Positions 34,424-44,023 are shown, counted from the first letter of the stretch. The stretch is DNA of 64,000 bases from Pectobacterium araliae (GCF_037076465.1 NZ_AP028908.1:3286001-3350000), one strand, 5' to 3'. Notes: generated by a model from the letters alone, not told the origin. Numbers and translations are program-made.

Positions 34424-34469
34424 AGTCTGTCACCTCTATAATCAGTCAGCACTTATCGTATTGAATGCA

Positions 34470-35447
34470 TTACCAGTAGAGTTGGTCCTGAAACGCCGCA
34501 GTATCGGCTTTCAGCGCATCAATCAAATCGACCATATCCTGTGGCAGCGCCGCATGCCATTCCATTTGGATTCCGGTAATAGGATGGTAGAAGCGCAACA
34601 TGGTGGCGTGCAGTGCCTGACGATCAAACCCGCGCAGCACCTCAATGAAATCATCCGATGCGCCTTTTGGCGGACGCGGACGGCCACCGTATAGCTGATC
34701 GCCAACCAATGGATGATCAATGTGCGACATATGCACACGAATCTGATGGGTGCGCCCCGTTTCCAGACGCAACCGCAAACGGGTATGCGCACGGAAATGT
34801 TCCATGATGCGATAGTGTGTCACGGCAGGCTTGCCCATCGGGTGCACCGCCATGTGAGTACGTTTAGTTGCATGGCGGGCGATAGGTTGATCGACCATAC
34901 CACCAGCCGTCATCGAACCAATCGCAACGGCTTCATATTCGCGAGTAATTTCACGCGCCTGTAGCGCCTCAACTAAACGCGTCTGTGCTGGTACGGTTTT
35001 CGCAACCACCATGAGTCCAGTCGTATCTTTATCAAGCCGATGCACAATCCCTGCGCGCGGCACATCGACAATCTCAGGATAATGATGTAACAAGGCATTC
35101 AATACCGTGCCATCTGGGTTACCCGCACCAGGGTGAACCACCAGATCTCTGGGTTTGTTAATAACCAGAATATCCTGATCTTCGTACACGATATCTAACT
35201 TGATATCCTGCGCTTCCCAGCGCGCTTCTTCTTCAATCAATGCATCAATGGCTACCGATTCGCCGCCAAGTACTTTCTCTTTTGGCTTATTGATGACATT
35301 GCCGTTAATCTGTACCCGGTTCTCAAGAATCCACTCTTTTATGCGGGATCGTGAATAATCAGGGAACAATTCGGCCAAAGCCTGATCTAAACGTTGTCCG
35401 AGTTGAGACTCGGCCACCGTTGCGGTGAGTTGTACTTGTTGTGCCAT
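34470..35447 (-). CDS. rluD: 23S rRNA pseudouridine(1911/1915/1917) synthase
   Basis: This 325-residue RluA-family enzyme has an N-terminal S4 RNA-binding domain (about 18-80) and the catalytic domain with the HRLDKDTTGLMV motif holding the catalytic Asp. It modifies helix 69 of 23S rRNA. The length matches E. coli RluD (326). It is divergent from bamD and heads a likely rluD-pgeF unit. Confidence 0.97.
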   Translation of the reverse strand: MAQQVQLTATVAESQLGQRLDQALAELFPDYSRSRIKEWILENRVQINGNVINKPKEKVLGGESVAIDALIEEEARWEAQDIKLDIVYEDQDILVINKPRDLVVHPGAGNPDGTVLNALLHHYPEIVDVPRAGIVHRLDKDTTGLMVVAKTVPAQTRLVEALQAREITREYEAVAIGSMTAGGMVDQPIARHATKRTHMAVHPMGKPAVTHYRIMEHFRAHTRLRLRLETGRTHQIRVHMSHIDHPLVGDQLYGGRPRPPKGASDDFIEVLRGFDRQALHATMLRFYHPITGIQMEWHAALPQDMVDLIDALKADTAAFQDQLYW

Positions 35448-35581
35448 ATTATGCAGCTTCTTCGTTAACGTTGGGTTTTGACGGCGACGCCGTTTAAAAT
35501 AATGTACTATTGTAGCTGGTCTAAATCGGGAGCTTCACGGACAGCCTCCCGGAATAACATTCTGAGGATAATCAAAACGTC

Positions 35582-36316
35582 ATGACGCGTATGAAATATC
35601 TGGTGGCTGCCGCCACGTTGAGCCTGGCGCTGGCTGGTTGCTCCAGCAATTCCAAAGATGCGGTTCCTGATAGTCCGCCATCTGAAATCTATGCCAATGC
35701 CCAACAAAAATTGCAGGACGGCAACTTTAAAGCAGCCATCACGCAGTTGGAAGCACTGGATAACCGGTATCCCTTTGGCCCCTATTCGCAGCAAGTACAG
35801 TTGGATTTGATCTACGCCTACTACAAATCCGCAGAGTTGCCATTGGCACAAGCTTCTATTGACCGCTTCCTGCGGCTCAACCCGACTCATCCAAACGTGG
35901 ATTATGTCCTATACATGCGCGGCCTGACCGACATGGCATTGGATGATAGTGCGTTACAAGGCTTCTTCGGGGTCGATCGTTCTGATCGCGACCCGCAGTA
36001 TGCCCACACCGCATTCCGGGATTTCAGCAAGCTCATTCAGGGATATCCGAACAGCCAATACGCCACCGACGCAAACAAACGGCTGGTGTACCTCAAAGAG
36101 CGTTTGGCCAAGTATGAACTTTCTGTCGCGCAATACTACACGAAACGCGGTGCTTATGTGGCAGTAGTTAATCGCGTTGAGCAAATGCTGCGTGATTACC
36201 CGGATACCCAAGCAACAAAAAATGCGCTACCGTTGATGGAAAACGCCTACCGTGAACTGCAACTGGCCGCACAGGCAGATAAAGTTGCAAAAGTCATCTC
36301 GGCTAATCCGGCATAA
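35582..36316 (+). CDS. bamD: Outer membrane protein assembly factor BamD
   Basis: This 244-residue lipoprotein (ALAGC lipobox, Cys20) is the essential BamD subunit of the beta-barrel assembly machine. It is built of TPR repeats, for example [33 protein letters not shown]. The length and sequence agree with E. coli BamD (245). It is divergent from rluD and followed by a terminator. Confidence 0.97.
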   Translation: MTRMKYLVAAATLSLALAGCSSNSKDAVPDSPPSEIYANAQQKLQDGNFKAAITQLEALDNRYPFGPYSQQVQLDLIYAYYKSAELPLAQASIDRFLRLNPTHPNVDYVLYMRGLTDMALDDSALQGFFGVDRSDRDPQYAHTAFRDFSKLIQGYPNSQYATDANKRLVYLKERLAKYELSVAQYYTKRGAYVAVVNRVEQMLRDYPDTQATKNALPLMENAYRELQLAAQADKVAKVISANPA

Positions 36317-36341
36317 ACGATAAGTGGCATCCCATAATAAG

Positions 36342-36366
36342 ACGGCGACTTCGGTTGCCGTTTTTT
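36342..36366 (+). terminator. Intrinsic terminator after bamD
   Basis: The stem ACGGCGAC / GTTGCCGT (one G-U pair) has a TTCG tetraloop and is followed by T6. It starts 26 bases after the bamD stop. Confidence 0.88.
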
Positions 36367-36637
36367 ATGGTTCAATAAGTCCGTTATACTTCAATGAGCA
36401 GAAAAAACAGGGTTGGAGGGAATCAAAAATAGCGCGGTAACCTCAATACATCCTATCAATAATGGCATAGGCCAGATGTCCCCTCAAGTACTTCCCTTCT
36501 ATTCCCAATGGTGCTTCACAAATCGCGTTTTCTTGACAAAAAGTGACGAAAAAAAGCGATCAATATCACGCTTTTTGCCACAACTCACTGTATGCTGAAA
36601 TTATCCAAGACGGACATAGGCAGAGAGGTAAGTTTAT
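36367..36637. other. Intergenic region upstream of raiA with CRP-like site
   Basis: No gene is supported here. The sequence AGCGATCAATATCACG (36555-36570) fits the CRP pattern TGTGA-N6-TCACA at 7 of 10 core positions and lies 70-80 bp before raiA. It sits inside an inverted repeat (AAAAAGCG...CGCTTTTT, about 36551-36575). E. coli raiA is known to respond to cAMP-CRP, so the site is plausible but unproven. Confidence 0.35.
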
Positions 36638-36976
36638 ATGACTATTAATATTACCAGTAAGCAAATGGATATCACCCCCGCAATTCGTCAACATGTCGAA
36701 GACCGTCTTTCTAAGCTGGACAAGTGGCAAACCCAGTTGATCAACCCGCATATCATTCTGTCAAAAGAACCACAGGGTTTTGTGGCCGATGCCACTATCA
36801 GTACGCCAAATGGCCCGCTGGTTGCCAGCGCCAAACATGATGATATGTATGCCGCTATTAATGAGCTGATCACCAAGCTTGAACGCCAGTTGGACAAACT
36901 CCAACATAAAGGTGAAGCCAGGCGTGCGGTAGCAGGCGTCAAAGAAGCCAATTTACAGCCAACTCAAGAAGAGTAA
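36638..36976 (+). CDS. raiA: Ribosome-associated translation inhibitor RaiA (protein Y)
   Basis: This 112-residue protein of the HPF/RaiA family binds the 30S decoding centre and stabilises inactive 70S ribosomes in stationary phase or cold. The sequence [26 protein letters not shown] and the block [20 protein letters not shown] are nearly identical to E. coli RaiA. A good ribosome binding site (GAGAGG) precedes the ATG, and a terminator follows. Confidence 0.97.
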   Translation: MTINITSKQMDITPAIRQHVEDRLSKLDKWQTQLINPHIILSKEPQGFVADATISTPNGPLVASAKHDDMYAAINELITKLERQLDKLQHKGEARRAVAGVKEANLQPTQEE

Positions 36977-37001
36977 ATTTTGTTTCTCTTTATCTCAATA
37001 T

Positions 37002-37024
37002 AACGCGCCTAAGGGCGCGTTTTC
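37002..37024 (+). terminator. Intrinsic terminator after raiA
   Basis: The stem AACGCGCC (37002-37009) pairs with GGCGCGTT (37014-37021), followed by TTT. It starts 26 bases after the raiA stop. Confidence 0.8.
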
Positions 37025-37102
37025 GCATACTACATAGCATTATATTGCGTCCTAAAGCACCAATGTCATACCTGGTTTAACGTTGCGCTCGGCGATTTTG
37101 TA

Positions 37103-37132
37103 TTGACAGGATGAAAAGCCAACAGTTACCTT
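37103..37132 (+). promoter_or_regulatory. Candidate pheL-pheA promoter
   Basis: A perfect TTGACA (37103-37108) is followed after 17-18 bp by TTACCT/TACCTT (37126-37132). It lies about 45 bp before the leader peptide. The -10 is weak, so the exact promoter is uncertain. Confidence 0.5.
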
Positions 37133-37175
37133 ACCTGTTCAGAAACTGAATATCTTCCTGACTAACCGAGTAAAC

Positions 37176-37223
37176 ATGATCAACAAACTGTTCTTCTTCG
37201 TATTCTTTTTCACCTTCCCCTGA
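37176..37223 (+). CDS. pheL: pheA operon leader peptide
   Basis: This 15-codon frame reads MINKLFFFVFFFTFP, with seven Phe codons. The E. coli PheL peptide ([15 protein letters not shown]) has the same C-terminal pattern. Ribosome stalling at the Phe codons when charged tRNA-Phe is scarce prevents the attenuator at 37268-37298 from forming, so pheA is transcribed. Confidence 0.95.
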   Translation: MINKLFFFVFFFTFP

Positions 37224-37267
37224 TTTGGGAGGCGATTCGTCGTAAGAGCAATAATACGAAGACGAAC

Positions 37268-37298
37268 AAAAAAGCCTCCTGACCAGGAGGCTTTTTTT
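37268..37298 (+). terminator. pheA attenuator
   Basis: The stem AGCCTCCT (37273-37280) and AGGAGGCT (37285-37292) has a GACC loop and ends in a run of seven T. It lies between the leader peptide and pheA and is the terminator form of the attenuator. The upstream GGGAGGCGA (about 37227-37235) could pair with the first arm as the competing antiterminator. Confidence 0.9.
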
Positions 37299-37329
37299 AT
37301 ATAAGAACATAAGACAGGTAACCAGCATC

Positions 37330-38490
37330 ATGACAGACAACCCATTACTGGCACTGCGAGAACGCATCAGCGCATTGGATCTGCAATTAATTGATTTGTT
37401 GGCACAAAGACGGGAACTAGCACTAGACGTTGCCCGCAGCAAGTTACATTCGCATCGCCCAATTCGTGATAAGGAGCGTGAACGTGATTTGCTGGACAAG
37501 CTGACAGCCGTTGGGAAAAAGCACCATCTTGATGGTCACTACATTACCCGCTTATTTCAGCTCATCATTGAAGATTCGGTACTGACGCAGCAGGCGCTCT
37601 TACAGCATCACCTCAATCAAACAACGGCACACTCTGCACGCATTGCGTTCCTTGGCCCGAAAGGTTCATACTCCCATCTCGCCGCACGCCAATACGCCGC
37701 ACGACACTTCGAGCAACTGGTTGAGTGTGGTTGCCAGAAATTTCAAGACATCTTTAACATGGTGGAAACAGGGCAAGCCGACTATGCCGTCCTACCGATT
37801 GAAAACACCAGCTCCGGTTCGATCAACGACGTTTACGACCTGCTGCAACACACCGGGTTATCCATCGTCGGCGAATTAACCAACCCGATAAATCACTGCG
37901 TCTTGGTCTCCACTAAGACGTCTCTGGAACAAATTGAAACGGTTTATAGCCATTCTCAGCCGTTCCAGCAGTGCAGCCACTTCATCAATCGTTTTCCGCA
38001 TTGGAAGATTGAATATTGTGAGAGTACTGCAGCGGCGATGGAGAAAGTCGCGGCGCTTAACTCACCAAAAGCAGCAGCACTCGGCAGCGAAGCTGGTGGC
38101 CAGCTTTATCAGCTACAGGTACTGGAACATAATCTTGCAAACCAATCGCAAAATATCACGCGCTTCATTGTATTAGCACGTAAACCCATTGATGTAACGG
38201 AGCAAGTGCCTGCAAAAACCACGCTGATTATGGCGACGGGTCAACAATCCGGTGCACTGGTAGAAGCCCTATTGGTATTGCGCGATAACGGTATTGTGAT
38301 GACCAAATTGGAGTCCAGACCAATCAACGGCAACCCGTGGGAAGAGATGTTCTATCTTGATGTGCAGGCTAATTTGCGCGGCGATGCTATGCAGAAAGCA
38401 CTAAAAGGATTAGCCCTCATTACCCGCTCGCTAAAAGTATTGGGCTGCTACCCTAGTGAAAACGTCGTACCGGTCGATGTGAACGAATAA
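37330..38490 (+). CDS. pheA: Bifunctional chorismate mutase / prephenate dehydratase
   Basis: This 386-residue P-protein converts chorismate to prephenate and then to phenylpyruvate for phenylalanine synthesis. It has an AroQ chorismate mutase domain (1-90, [28 protein letters not shown]), a prephenate dehydratase domain (about 105-285, [16 protein letters not shown] and the conserved [10 protein letters not shown]) and a C-terminal ACT domain (about 300-386, with [18 protein letters not shown]) that binds Phe as feedback inhibitor. The length equals E. coli PheA. Expression is controlled by the pheL attenuator. Confidence 0.98.
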   Translation: MTDNPLLALRERISALDLQLIDLLAQRRELALDVARSKLHSHRPIRDKERERDLLDKLTAVGKKHHLDGHYITRLFQLIIEDSVLTQQALLQHHLNQTTAHSARIAFLGPKGSYSHLAARQYAARHFEQLVECGCQKFQDIFNMVETGQADYAVLPIENTSSGSINDVYDLLQHTGLSIVGELTNPINHCVLVSTKTSLEQIETVYSHSQPFQQCSHFINRFPHWKIEYCESTAAAMEKVAALNSPKAAALGSEAGGQLYQLQVLEHNLANQSQNITRFIVLARKPIDVTEQVPAKTTLIMATGQQSGALVEALLVLRDNGIVMTKLESRPINGNPWEEMFYLDVQANLRGDAMQKALKGLALITRSLKVLGCYPSENVVPVDVNE

Positions 38491-38493
38491 TTG

Positions 38494-38528
38494 AAAAAGC
38501 CATCCTGGTTACTCGCCCGGATGGCTTC
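38494..38528. terminator. Terminator between convergent pheA and tyrA
   Basis: AAGCCATCC (38497-38505) pairs with GGATGGCTT (38519-38527). The minus strand ends in TTTTT, so it is strongest for the aroF-tyrA transcript and may also stop pheA. Confidence 0.7.
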
Positions 38529-38565
38529 TCGAACACCATTTAACTATCACACAGCTCAAGCGTAC

Positions 38566-39687
38566 TTATTGGCGCATATCGTTTGCCTGGCGTAAAAGCA
38601 CCCGGCTTTCTGCCTGAAAACGTTTGGCATAGTCGCCAAACCAGTGTTCGACCTTCTTGAAGCTACTGATAAATTCCGCTTTATCTGCCTGCTCCAGTAA
38701 CTCAATCGCTTCGCCAAAACGTTTGTAGTAGCGCTTAATCAGCGCCAGATTATCCTCTGAAGACATGATAATGTCGGCATACAGCTGTGGGTCCTGTGCA
38801 AACAACCGCCCGACCATAATCAATTCCAGACGATAGATCGGGGATGACAGCGCTAATAACTGTTCAAGCTGCACATTTTCTTCCGCTAAATGCAGGCCAT
38901 AGGCGAATGTTGCAAAGTGACGCAGCGCCTGAATAAACATCATGTTCTGATCGTGTTCGATCGCACTAATGCGATGCAGACGTGCACCCCATACCTGAAT
39001 CTGTTCCAGCAACCACTGGTAAGCTTCTGGCTGGCGGCCATCGCAATAAACAACAACCTGCTTGGCAAGGCTACCGCTATCTGGCCCGAACATGGGGTGC
39101 AGGCCGAGTACCGGACCACTATGCGCCGCCAGCATCGCCTGAAGCGGGCCATTTTTTACCGATGCCAGATCAACCAAAATACAGTCATCCGGCAAGGCAG
39201 GCAGACGCGCAATAACCTGTTCAGTAACGTGAATCGGCACGCTGACAATCACCATACCGGCATCAGACAACAGCTCATCAGCACGCGGCCAGTCATCTTG
39301 CTCCAGAATCCTCACTTGATATCCTGAAAGCACCAGCATTTTCTCGAACAGATTGCCCATTTGGCCACGGCCGCCAATGATGACGACTGGGCGCAACTGC
39401 GGACACAGCGTTTTAAAGCCTTTGTCGTTCTCGCTGGAATAGGATTCACGCATGGTGCGCCGCAAGATATCTTCAATGAGATCCGGCGGAACCCCCATCG
39501 ACGCTGCCTCTTTGCGACGTGAGCTGAGCATGGCCGCTTCACGATCGGGCGCATAAATGGGTAAACCATAGCGACTTTTAACTTCCCCCACTTCCGCCAC
39601 CAAACGCAACCGACGTGATAACAGCGCGACAAGCTCCTTATCTACTTCATCAATCTGATCACGTAATGCGGTCAGTTCAGCTACCAT
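38566..39687 (-). CDS. tyrA: Bifunctional chorismate mutase / prephenate dehydrogenase
   Basis: This 373-residue T-protein converts chorismate to 4-hydroxyphenylpyruvate for tyrosine synthesis. It has an AroQ mutase domain (1-90, [26 protein letters not shown]) followed by an NAD-binding dehydrogenase domain that begins [23 protein letters not shown] (about 102) and includes [17 protein letters not shown]. The length equals E. coli TyrA. Only 6 bp separate its start from the aroF stop, so the two form one operon. Confidence 0.98.
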   Translation of the reverse strand: MVAELTALRDQIDEVDKELVALLSRRLRLVAEVGEVKSRYGLPIYAPDREAAMLSSRRKEAASMGVPPDLIEDILRRTMRESYSSENDKGFKTLCPQLRPVVIIGGRGQMGNLFEKMLVLSGYQVRILEQDDWPRADELLSDAGMVIVSVPIHVTEQVIARLPALPDDCILVDLASVKNGPLQAMLAAHSGPVLGLHPMFGPDSGSLAKQVVVYCDGRQPEAYQWLLEQIQVWGARLHRISAIEHDQNMMFIQALRHFATFAYGLHLAEENVQLEQLLALSSPIYRLELIMVGRLFAQDPQLYADIIMSSEDNLALIKRYYKRFGEAIELLEQADKAEFISSFKKVEHWFGDYAKRFQAESRVLLRQANDMRQ

Positions 39688-39693
39688 ATCTTG

Positions 39694-40767
39694 TTACTCT
39701 CCTGAATGTTTCACACGCGCGGCACTCAGATCTTGATGAACGGAACGCAGCAACGTTTCTGTACTTTCCCAACTGATACAGGCATCCGTGACCGATACAC
39801 CGTAGCGCATATCTGAACGCGGTTGTTCTGAAGACTGGCTCCCCTCGTTAAGGTGGCTTTCCAGCATCAGTCCTATAATGGAATGATTTCCCGCCTTGAT
39901 TTGTTCAATTGCAGATTCAACAACAAGTGGCTGACGGCGGTAGTCTTTATTCGAATTGCCATGGCTACAATCTATCATCAGCGCGGGTCTCAGTCCCGCT
40001 TCCTGCATCTGTTTTTCACATTCGGCGACATCCTGCGCACTGTAGTTTGGCTTTTTACCACCACGCAGAATCACATGACCATCAACGTTCCCCTGCGTTT
40101 GTAGCAAACAAACCTGCCCTGTTTGATTAATACCGACGAAACGATGTGGCATTGCAGCGGCTCTCATCGCATTGATCGCCGTTCCCAGACTACCATCCGT
40201 TCCGTTTTTGAACCCGACAGGCATTGACAGGCCAGAAGCCATCTCGCGGTGTGTTTGAGATTCCGTCGTACGTGCACCGATAGCTGACCAGCTAAATAGA
40301 TCGCCCAGATACTGCGGGCTGTTCGGGTCAAGCGCTTCTGTCGCCAGCGGCAGTCCCATATTCACCAGCTCTAGCAGCAACCCGCGAGCAATGTGCAGTC
40401 CCGCTTCAACATCAAATGAGCCATCCATGAACGGATCGTTGATAAGCCCTTTCCAACCCACGGTTGTGCGGGGTTTTTCAAAATAAACACGCATCACGAT
40501 GTAGAGGCGATCGCTTAACTCCGCAGCAAGCGACTGTAAGCGGCGTGCATATTCCAACGCAGCATCCGTGTCATGAATCGAGCAAGGACCGCAGACAACC
40601 AGCAACCGATCATCGCGACAATGAATGATATCCGCAATGGTTGATCTCGCCTGCGCAATGTCGCGCTGTTCCGCATCGTTCAGTGGAAACTTGGCTTTCA
40701 ATTCATCGGGAGTAATCAAAATCTGTTCTGCACTGATGTTAATGTTGTTGAGTGAATCTTTCTGCAT
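39694..40767 (-). CDS. aroF: 3-deoxy-7-phosphoheptulonate synthase, Tyr-sensitive (AroF)
   Basis: This 357-residue class I DAHP synthase catalyses the first step of the shikimate pathway (PEP plus erythrose 4-phosphate). Conserved blocks include LLVVCGPCSIHD, MRVYFEKPRTTVGWKGLINDP, RGGKKPNY and DCSHGNS. Assignment to the Tyr-regulated isoform rests on length (E. coli AroF is 356) and on the aroF-tyrA operon, which is the E. coli arrangement. Confidence 0.96.
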   Translation of the reverse strand: MQKDSLNNINISAEQILITPDELKAKFPLNDAEQRDIAQARSTIADIIHCRDDRLLVVCGPCSIHDTDAALEYARRLQSLAAELSDRLYIVMRVYFEKPRTTVGWKGLINDPFMDGSFDVEAGLHIARGLLLELVNMGLPLATEALDPNSPQYLGDLFSWSAIGARTTESQTHREMASGLSMPVGFKNGTDGSLGTAINAMRAAAMPHRFVGINQTGQVCLLQTQGNVDGHVILRGGKKPNYSAQDVAECEKQMQEAGLRPALMIDCSHGNSNKDYRRQPLVVESAIEQIKAGNHSIIGLMLESHLNEGSQSSEQPRSDMRYGVSVTDACISWESTETLLRSVHQDLSAARVKHSGE

Positions 40768-40868
40768 GATCCCATTCCTGAAAAGTTTGGTCTGTTCGCG
40801 ATTGCCTGGACAACCTGCGTATGATGTTTACACCATAACACGAACCGTAAAGATTTCAATCCACTCAG

Positions 40869-40886
40869 TGTAAATAAAAAATTACC
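40869..40886 (-). promoter_or_regulatory. Candidate TyrR box upstream of aroF
   Basis: TGTAAATAAAAAATTACC resembles the TyrR operator TGTAAA-N6-TTTACA (first half perfect, second half 4 of 6). It lies about 100 bp before aroF, where E. coli aroF has several TyrR boxes. Other partial half-sites (TTTACA at about 40829, GTAAAG at about 40848) are nearby, but none is convincing alone. Confidence 0.35.
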
Positions 40887-40996
40887 ACTCTAAATATTGC
40901 CAGAAAAATGATATCTGCATGCTCTCTCACTTCCCGACGTAACCATACCTATCTTCAGCGTGAATAATGATAGAATCACGCCAACAAGGGGGAAGG

Positions 40997-41713
40997 ATGC
41001 TGAAAGCCATAATCATCGATGACGAACAACTGGCACGTGAAGAGCTCAGCCTGCTACTGGAAAACGAGTCTGATATCACCATCATTGCACAATGTAGCAA
41101 TGCACTGGAGGCCATACCAGTCATTCACCGACTGCAGCCGGATGTGATTTTTCTGGATATACAGATGCCAAAAATCAGCGGGTTAGAGCTGGTTGCCATG
41201 CTAGACCCAGAAAATATGCCTTACGTCGTCTTTGTGACAGCCTATGACGAGTATGCGGTGAGGGCATTTGAAGAACATGCTTTTGACTATTTACTTAAAC
41301 CGCTGGATGCACAGCGATTAAGCAAAACACTAAACCGCTTACGTCGCGGTACAAGTGTAAACAAAAACGTACAATTAATTTCAGAACCCTTGCTTCGCCA
41401 TATTCCTTGTCACGGACATAATCGTATTTTTTTGCTCAAAATTGAGGAAGTCGAGTATCTTTGTTCGGAGCTCAGCGGCGTACACGTAGTGGGCGTTAGC
41501 CAATCGGGCTATACCCAACTTTCCCTGAAGACACTAGAAGAAAAAACGCCTTTCGTCCGCTGCCATCGTCAATATATGGTTAACACAGAGCAACTGAAAG
41601 AAATCCAGTTAATGGAGAATGGCGCAGCAGAAGTGCTGACACATACGGGAAAGCACATCCCCGTAAGCCGACGCTATCTCAAGTTGCTGAAAGAAAAGCT
41701 CGGTATCCTCTGA
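40997..41713 (+). CDS. btsR: LytTR-family response regulator, BtsR (YehT)-type
   Basis: This 238-residue regulator has a receiver domain (1-120; acidic pocket Asp8/Asp9, phosphoacceptor Asp54 in FLDIQMP, conserved Lys in LLKPLD) and a LytTR DNA-binding domain (about 135-238; HGHNRIFLLKIEEVEYL and FVRCHRQYMVN). It is very similar to E. coli BtsR, which with the histidine kinase BtsS senses extracellular pyruvate and activates the BtsT transporter. No kinase gene is adjacent, so its partner must lie elsewhere or be absent. The ATG at 40997 is preceded by an AAGGGGG Shine-Dalgarno sequence; an upstream in-frame ATG at 40967 has none. Confidence 0.88.
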   Translation: MLKAIIIDDEQLAREELSLLLENESDITIIAQCSNALEAIPVIHRLQPDVIFLDIQMPKISGLELVAMLDPENMPYVVFVTAYDEYAVRAFEEHAFDYLLKPLDAQRLSKTLNRLRRGTSVNKNVQLISEPLLRHIPCHGHNRIFLLKIEEVEYLCSELSGVHVVGVSQSGYTQLSLKTLEEKTPFVRCHRQYMVNTEQLKEIQLMENGAAEVLTHTGKHIPVSRRYLKLLKEKLGIL

Positions 41714-41757
41714 CACCGTGTTCATTCCGGCCGATGGCCACAAATATTGAAGGTTTG

Positions 41758-42108
41758 ATGATGAAATACAGTTATGTCTTGGCTGTAATTCTTTTAATGA
41801 CAGCATGCCAAAGCAATATACCGTCGCTACCGGCTAAAAGTGAGTCAGGGTTTTGGTACGAAGCAGGTTATCAGGATGCCATCTCTGGCGTGGTCGTAAA
41901 GGACGATAGTACCTTACAAGAATGGTTTGGCGATCCACAAATCGATCGTGAAACCTATCTGCACGGTTATCAGGCCGGGCAATCGGCTTTTTGCCGAGCA
42001 GACGCTATGGAAGAATGGGGGAAAGCTGGAAAAAATTTTCCCGCTAGCTGTGATGGCGTAGAGTCTGCGGAAACACTGCGAGCTCGCTGGCAACAGCACA
42101 CACACTAA
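41758..42108 (+). CDS. yfiL: Small DUF2799-type lipoprotein (YfiL-like)
   Basis: This is a roughly 115-residue lipoprotein (signal segment then MTACQSN lipobox). The mature part has repeated GYQDAISG and GYQAGQSAFCRAD segments and Cys residues near the end, the pattern of the DUF2799 family to which E. coli YfiL belongs. yfiL also lies near aroF in E. coli, which supports the call. Function is unknown. Two ATG codons (41758, 41761) are adjacent; the second has the better distance from the AAGG. Confidence 0.75.
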   Translation: MMKYSYVLAVILLMTACQSNIPSLPAKSESGFWYEAGYQDAISGVVVKDDSTLQEWFGDPQIDRETYLHGYQAGQSAFCRADAMEEWGKAGKNFPASCDGVESAETLRARWQQHTH

Positions 42109-42369
42109 CTTTCCTTATGAAAACAATATGATGGCACATGCTCATCAGTGAGTTAGCTGGAAAAAGCTATGGTTCATCGTATCTGGTAACAATTCCACTC
42201 ACTTTTGTACTCGCACAGAAATACGTCAGACACACCTCCCCCCTATTATCACCGCATAAAATAATCACATCAAGTTATCAAAAATCTGATGCCAGGATAA
42301 CGAAAGATCATAGCGTATTGATGGTTAATCGATTGTTTCTGATAGCGACTGATATTATGGAGTGCTCAC

Positions 42370-43308
42370 ATGTCCGGTCCAAGCAAGCCTCATAACCCGT
42401 CTCTGAATAACAGCCCAAGACTTTTATCACACGATGCCTCAGCAAGGGAAAGCCATGATGAACGAGTCGCGGTGGTAAAGAAAAAAATCCTCGAGTCCGG
42501 CGATCACCCAGAAATTACCGTAGAGGAGCAACTGGTGCTTCTGGATGCCTTTTCCCATCTTGAGTTAGGCCAATTCTTACTGAAACACCATGGGTTAAAT
42601 GCATACTGGACACATAATGTGATAGCACATCGGCCAGCTCGCTATGTTAATCCACTCGAAGAAATTATCTACACGCAGTTACCCAGCATTTTGGCAACAC
42701 GTGAACGATTCGGTATTTTTCAACGTCTACTTCAAGAGCTCTTGCGCCCCAACGCCGTCATGGTCTCCGTCCCCTGTGGGGTCATGGCTGATTTATTGCT
42801 GCTGGACTATACGCAGCACCGAGATGTGAAATTAATCGGGATCGATCTGGATAAACACGCCCTGGAAGAAGCTTATAAACTTGCCAGCCAGCAAGGATTA
42901 GAAAACCAAATGTCACTGGTTCTTGCTGATGCTTGGACAATTGATTTAGCAGCACAAGCCGATGTGATCACCAGCAATGGGCTTAATGTTTATGAACAAG
43001 ATGATGATAAAGTCACCGAACTTTACCGTGTGTTCTACTCTGGGCTGAAGCCAGGCGGAACACTGATAACCAGCTTTATGACGCCGCCCCCCACGCAGTC
43101 ACAAGACTCCCCATGGATAAACACCGCTCCAAAATTGCTAGCGCTTCAATATATCCTTTTCTCACGCATCATTGGCGCAACTTGGACAGCATTTCGCACC
43201 CATAAACAAACACAGTCGCAATTAGAGCAGGCCGGATTTACAGATATTCAGTTTATTAACGATCACATGCATATGTACCCAACAACCATCGCTAAAAAAC
43301 CGTTGTGA
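42370..43308 (+). CDS. Class I SAM-dependent methyltransferase, unknown substrate
   Basis: This 312-residue protein has a helical N-terminal part (about 1-120, including LLDAFSHLELGQFLLKHHGLNAYWTH) and a Rossmann methyltransferase domain. Motif I is degenerate (MVSVPCGVMADLLLL). LIGIDLDKHALEEAYKLA supplies the acidic ribose-binding residue, and LADAWTIDL and LKPGGTLITSF are motifs II-III. I do not recognise a named family. It lies alone between the yfiL-like gene (261 bp gap, no gene seen) and the rplS operon terminator. The ATG has a GGAG ribosome binding site. It could act on a small molecule, but nothing in the sequence says which. Confidence 0.7.
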   Translation: MSGPSKPHNPSLNNSPRLLSHDASARESHDERVAVVKKKILESGDHPEITVEEQLVLLDAFSHLELGQFLLKHHGLNAYWTHNVIAHRPARYVNPLEEIIYTQLPSILATRERFGIFQRLLQELLRPNAVMVSVPCGVMADLLLLDYTQHRDVKLIGIDLDKHALEEAYKLASQQGLENQMSLVLADAWTIDLAAQADVITSNGLNVYEQDDDKVTELYRVFYSGLKPGGTLITSFMTPPPTQSQDSPWINTAPKLLALQYILFSRIIGATWTAFRTHKQTQSQLEQAGFTDIQFINDHMHMYPTTIAKKPL

Positions 43309-43590
43309 GCAGAGTAGAAAATTGGTGTCAACGCGATATTTTGATCGTCATTGCCGATCAATATTAGAAAATTGATCTGTATAAACGTTTATAAAATAGC
43401 CATATCTGATGTCATCATGGTACTGAAATTCAAACAATAATGATGGCACCAGGGAAAACTACGCCCACCGCTTTGGTGGGCTTTTTACGACTAAAATTGT
43501 CTTCACCTTAGCGCTGGCTTTAAATAAAACACTATTATCAAAAAGAGATGGTAACTACACGGCTGTCCTCAGTCGCCGCCGCCAAGCACA
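43309..43590. other. Intergenic AT-rich stretch between the methyltransferase gene and the rplS operon
   Basis: No protein-coding gene is supported here. The stretch has an imperfect palindrome around 43342-43362 (GATCGTCATTGCCGATC) and a strong plus-strand terminator at 43463-43486, about 155 bp beyond the methyltransferase stop. It may be a long 3' untranslated region or hide a small RNA. Confidence 0.4.
43463..43486 (+). terminator. Intrinsic terminator, plus strand
   Basis: The stem GCCCACC (43463-43469) and GGTGGGC (43475-43481) is followed by T5. It is the only obvious terminator for the methyltransferase gene, but is unusually far from its stop. Confidence 0.85.
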
Positions 43591-43622
43591 AAAAAAGGGG
43601 TTTAGCCTTTGGCTAACCCCCT
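43590..43622 (-). terminator. Terminator of the rpsP-rimM-trmD-rplS operon
   Basis: On the minus strand GGGGTTAGCC pairs with GGCTAAACCCC (one bulged base), followed by T7. It lies 39 bases after the rplS stop. Confidence 0.88.
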
Positions 43623-43660
43623 CATTCATAACAACTTTCGGATGTTGCGAAAGCGCTATC

Positions 43661-44023
<363 letters not shown>

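Noticed and set aside
36413..36598. 61-codon open frame upstream of raiA.
   Set aside because: It lies in the regulatory region, has no recognisable protein features and runs through the CRP-like inverted repeat.
40820..40860. Further TyrR boxes upstream of aroF (TTTACA and GTAAAG half-sites).
   Set aside because: The half-sites do not pair at the spacing of TGTAAA-N6-TTTACA, so they are mentioned only as weak support.
42138..42395. 85-codon open frame between the yfiL-like gene and the methyltransferase gene.
   Set aside because: It has no ribosome binding site, overlaps the methyltransferase start and shows no family features; the region is AT-rich non-coding.
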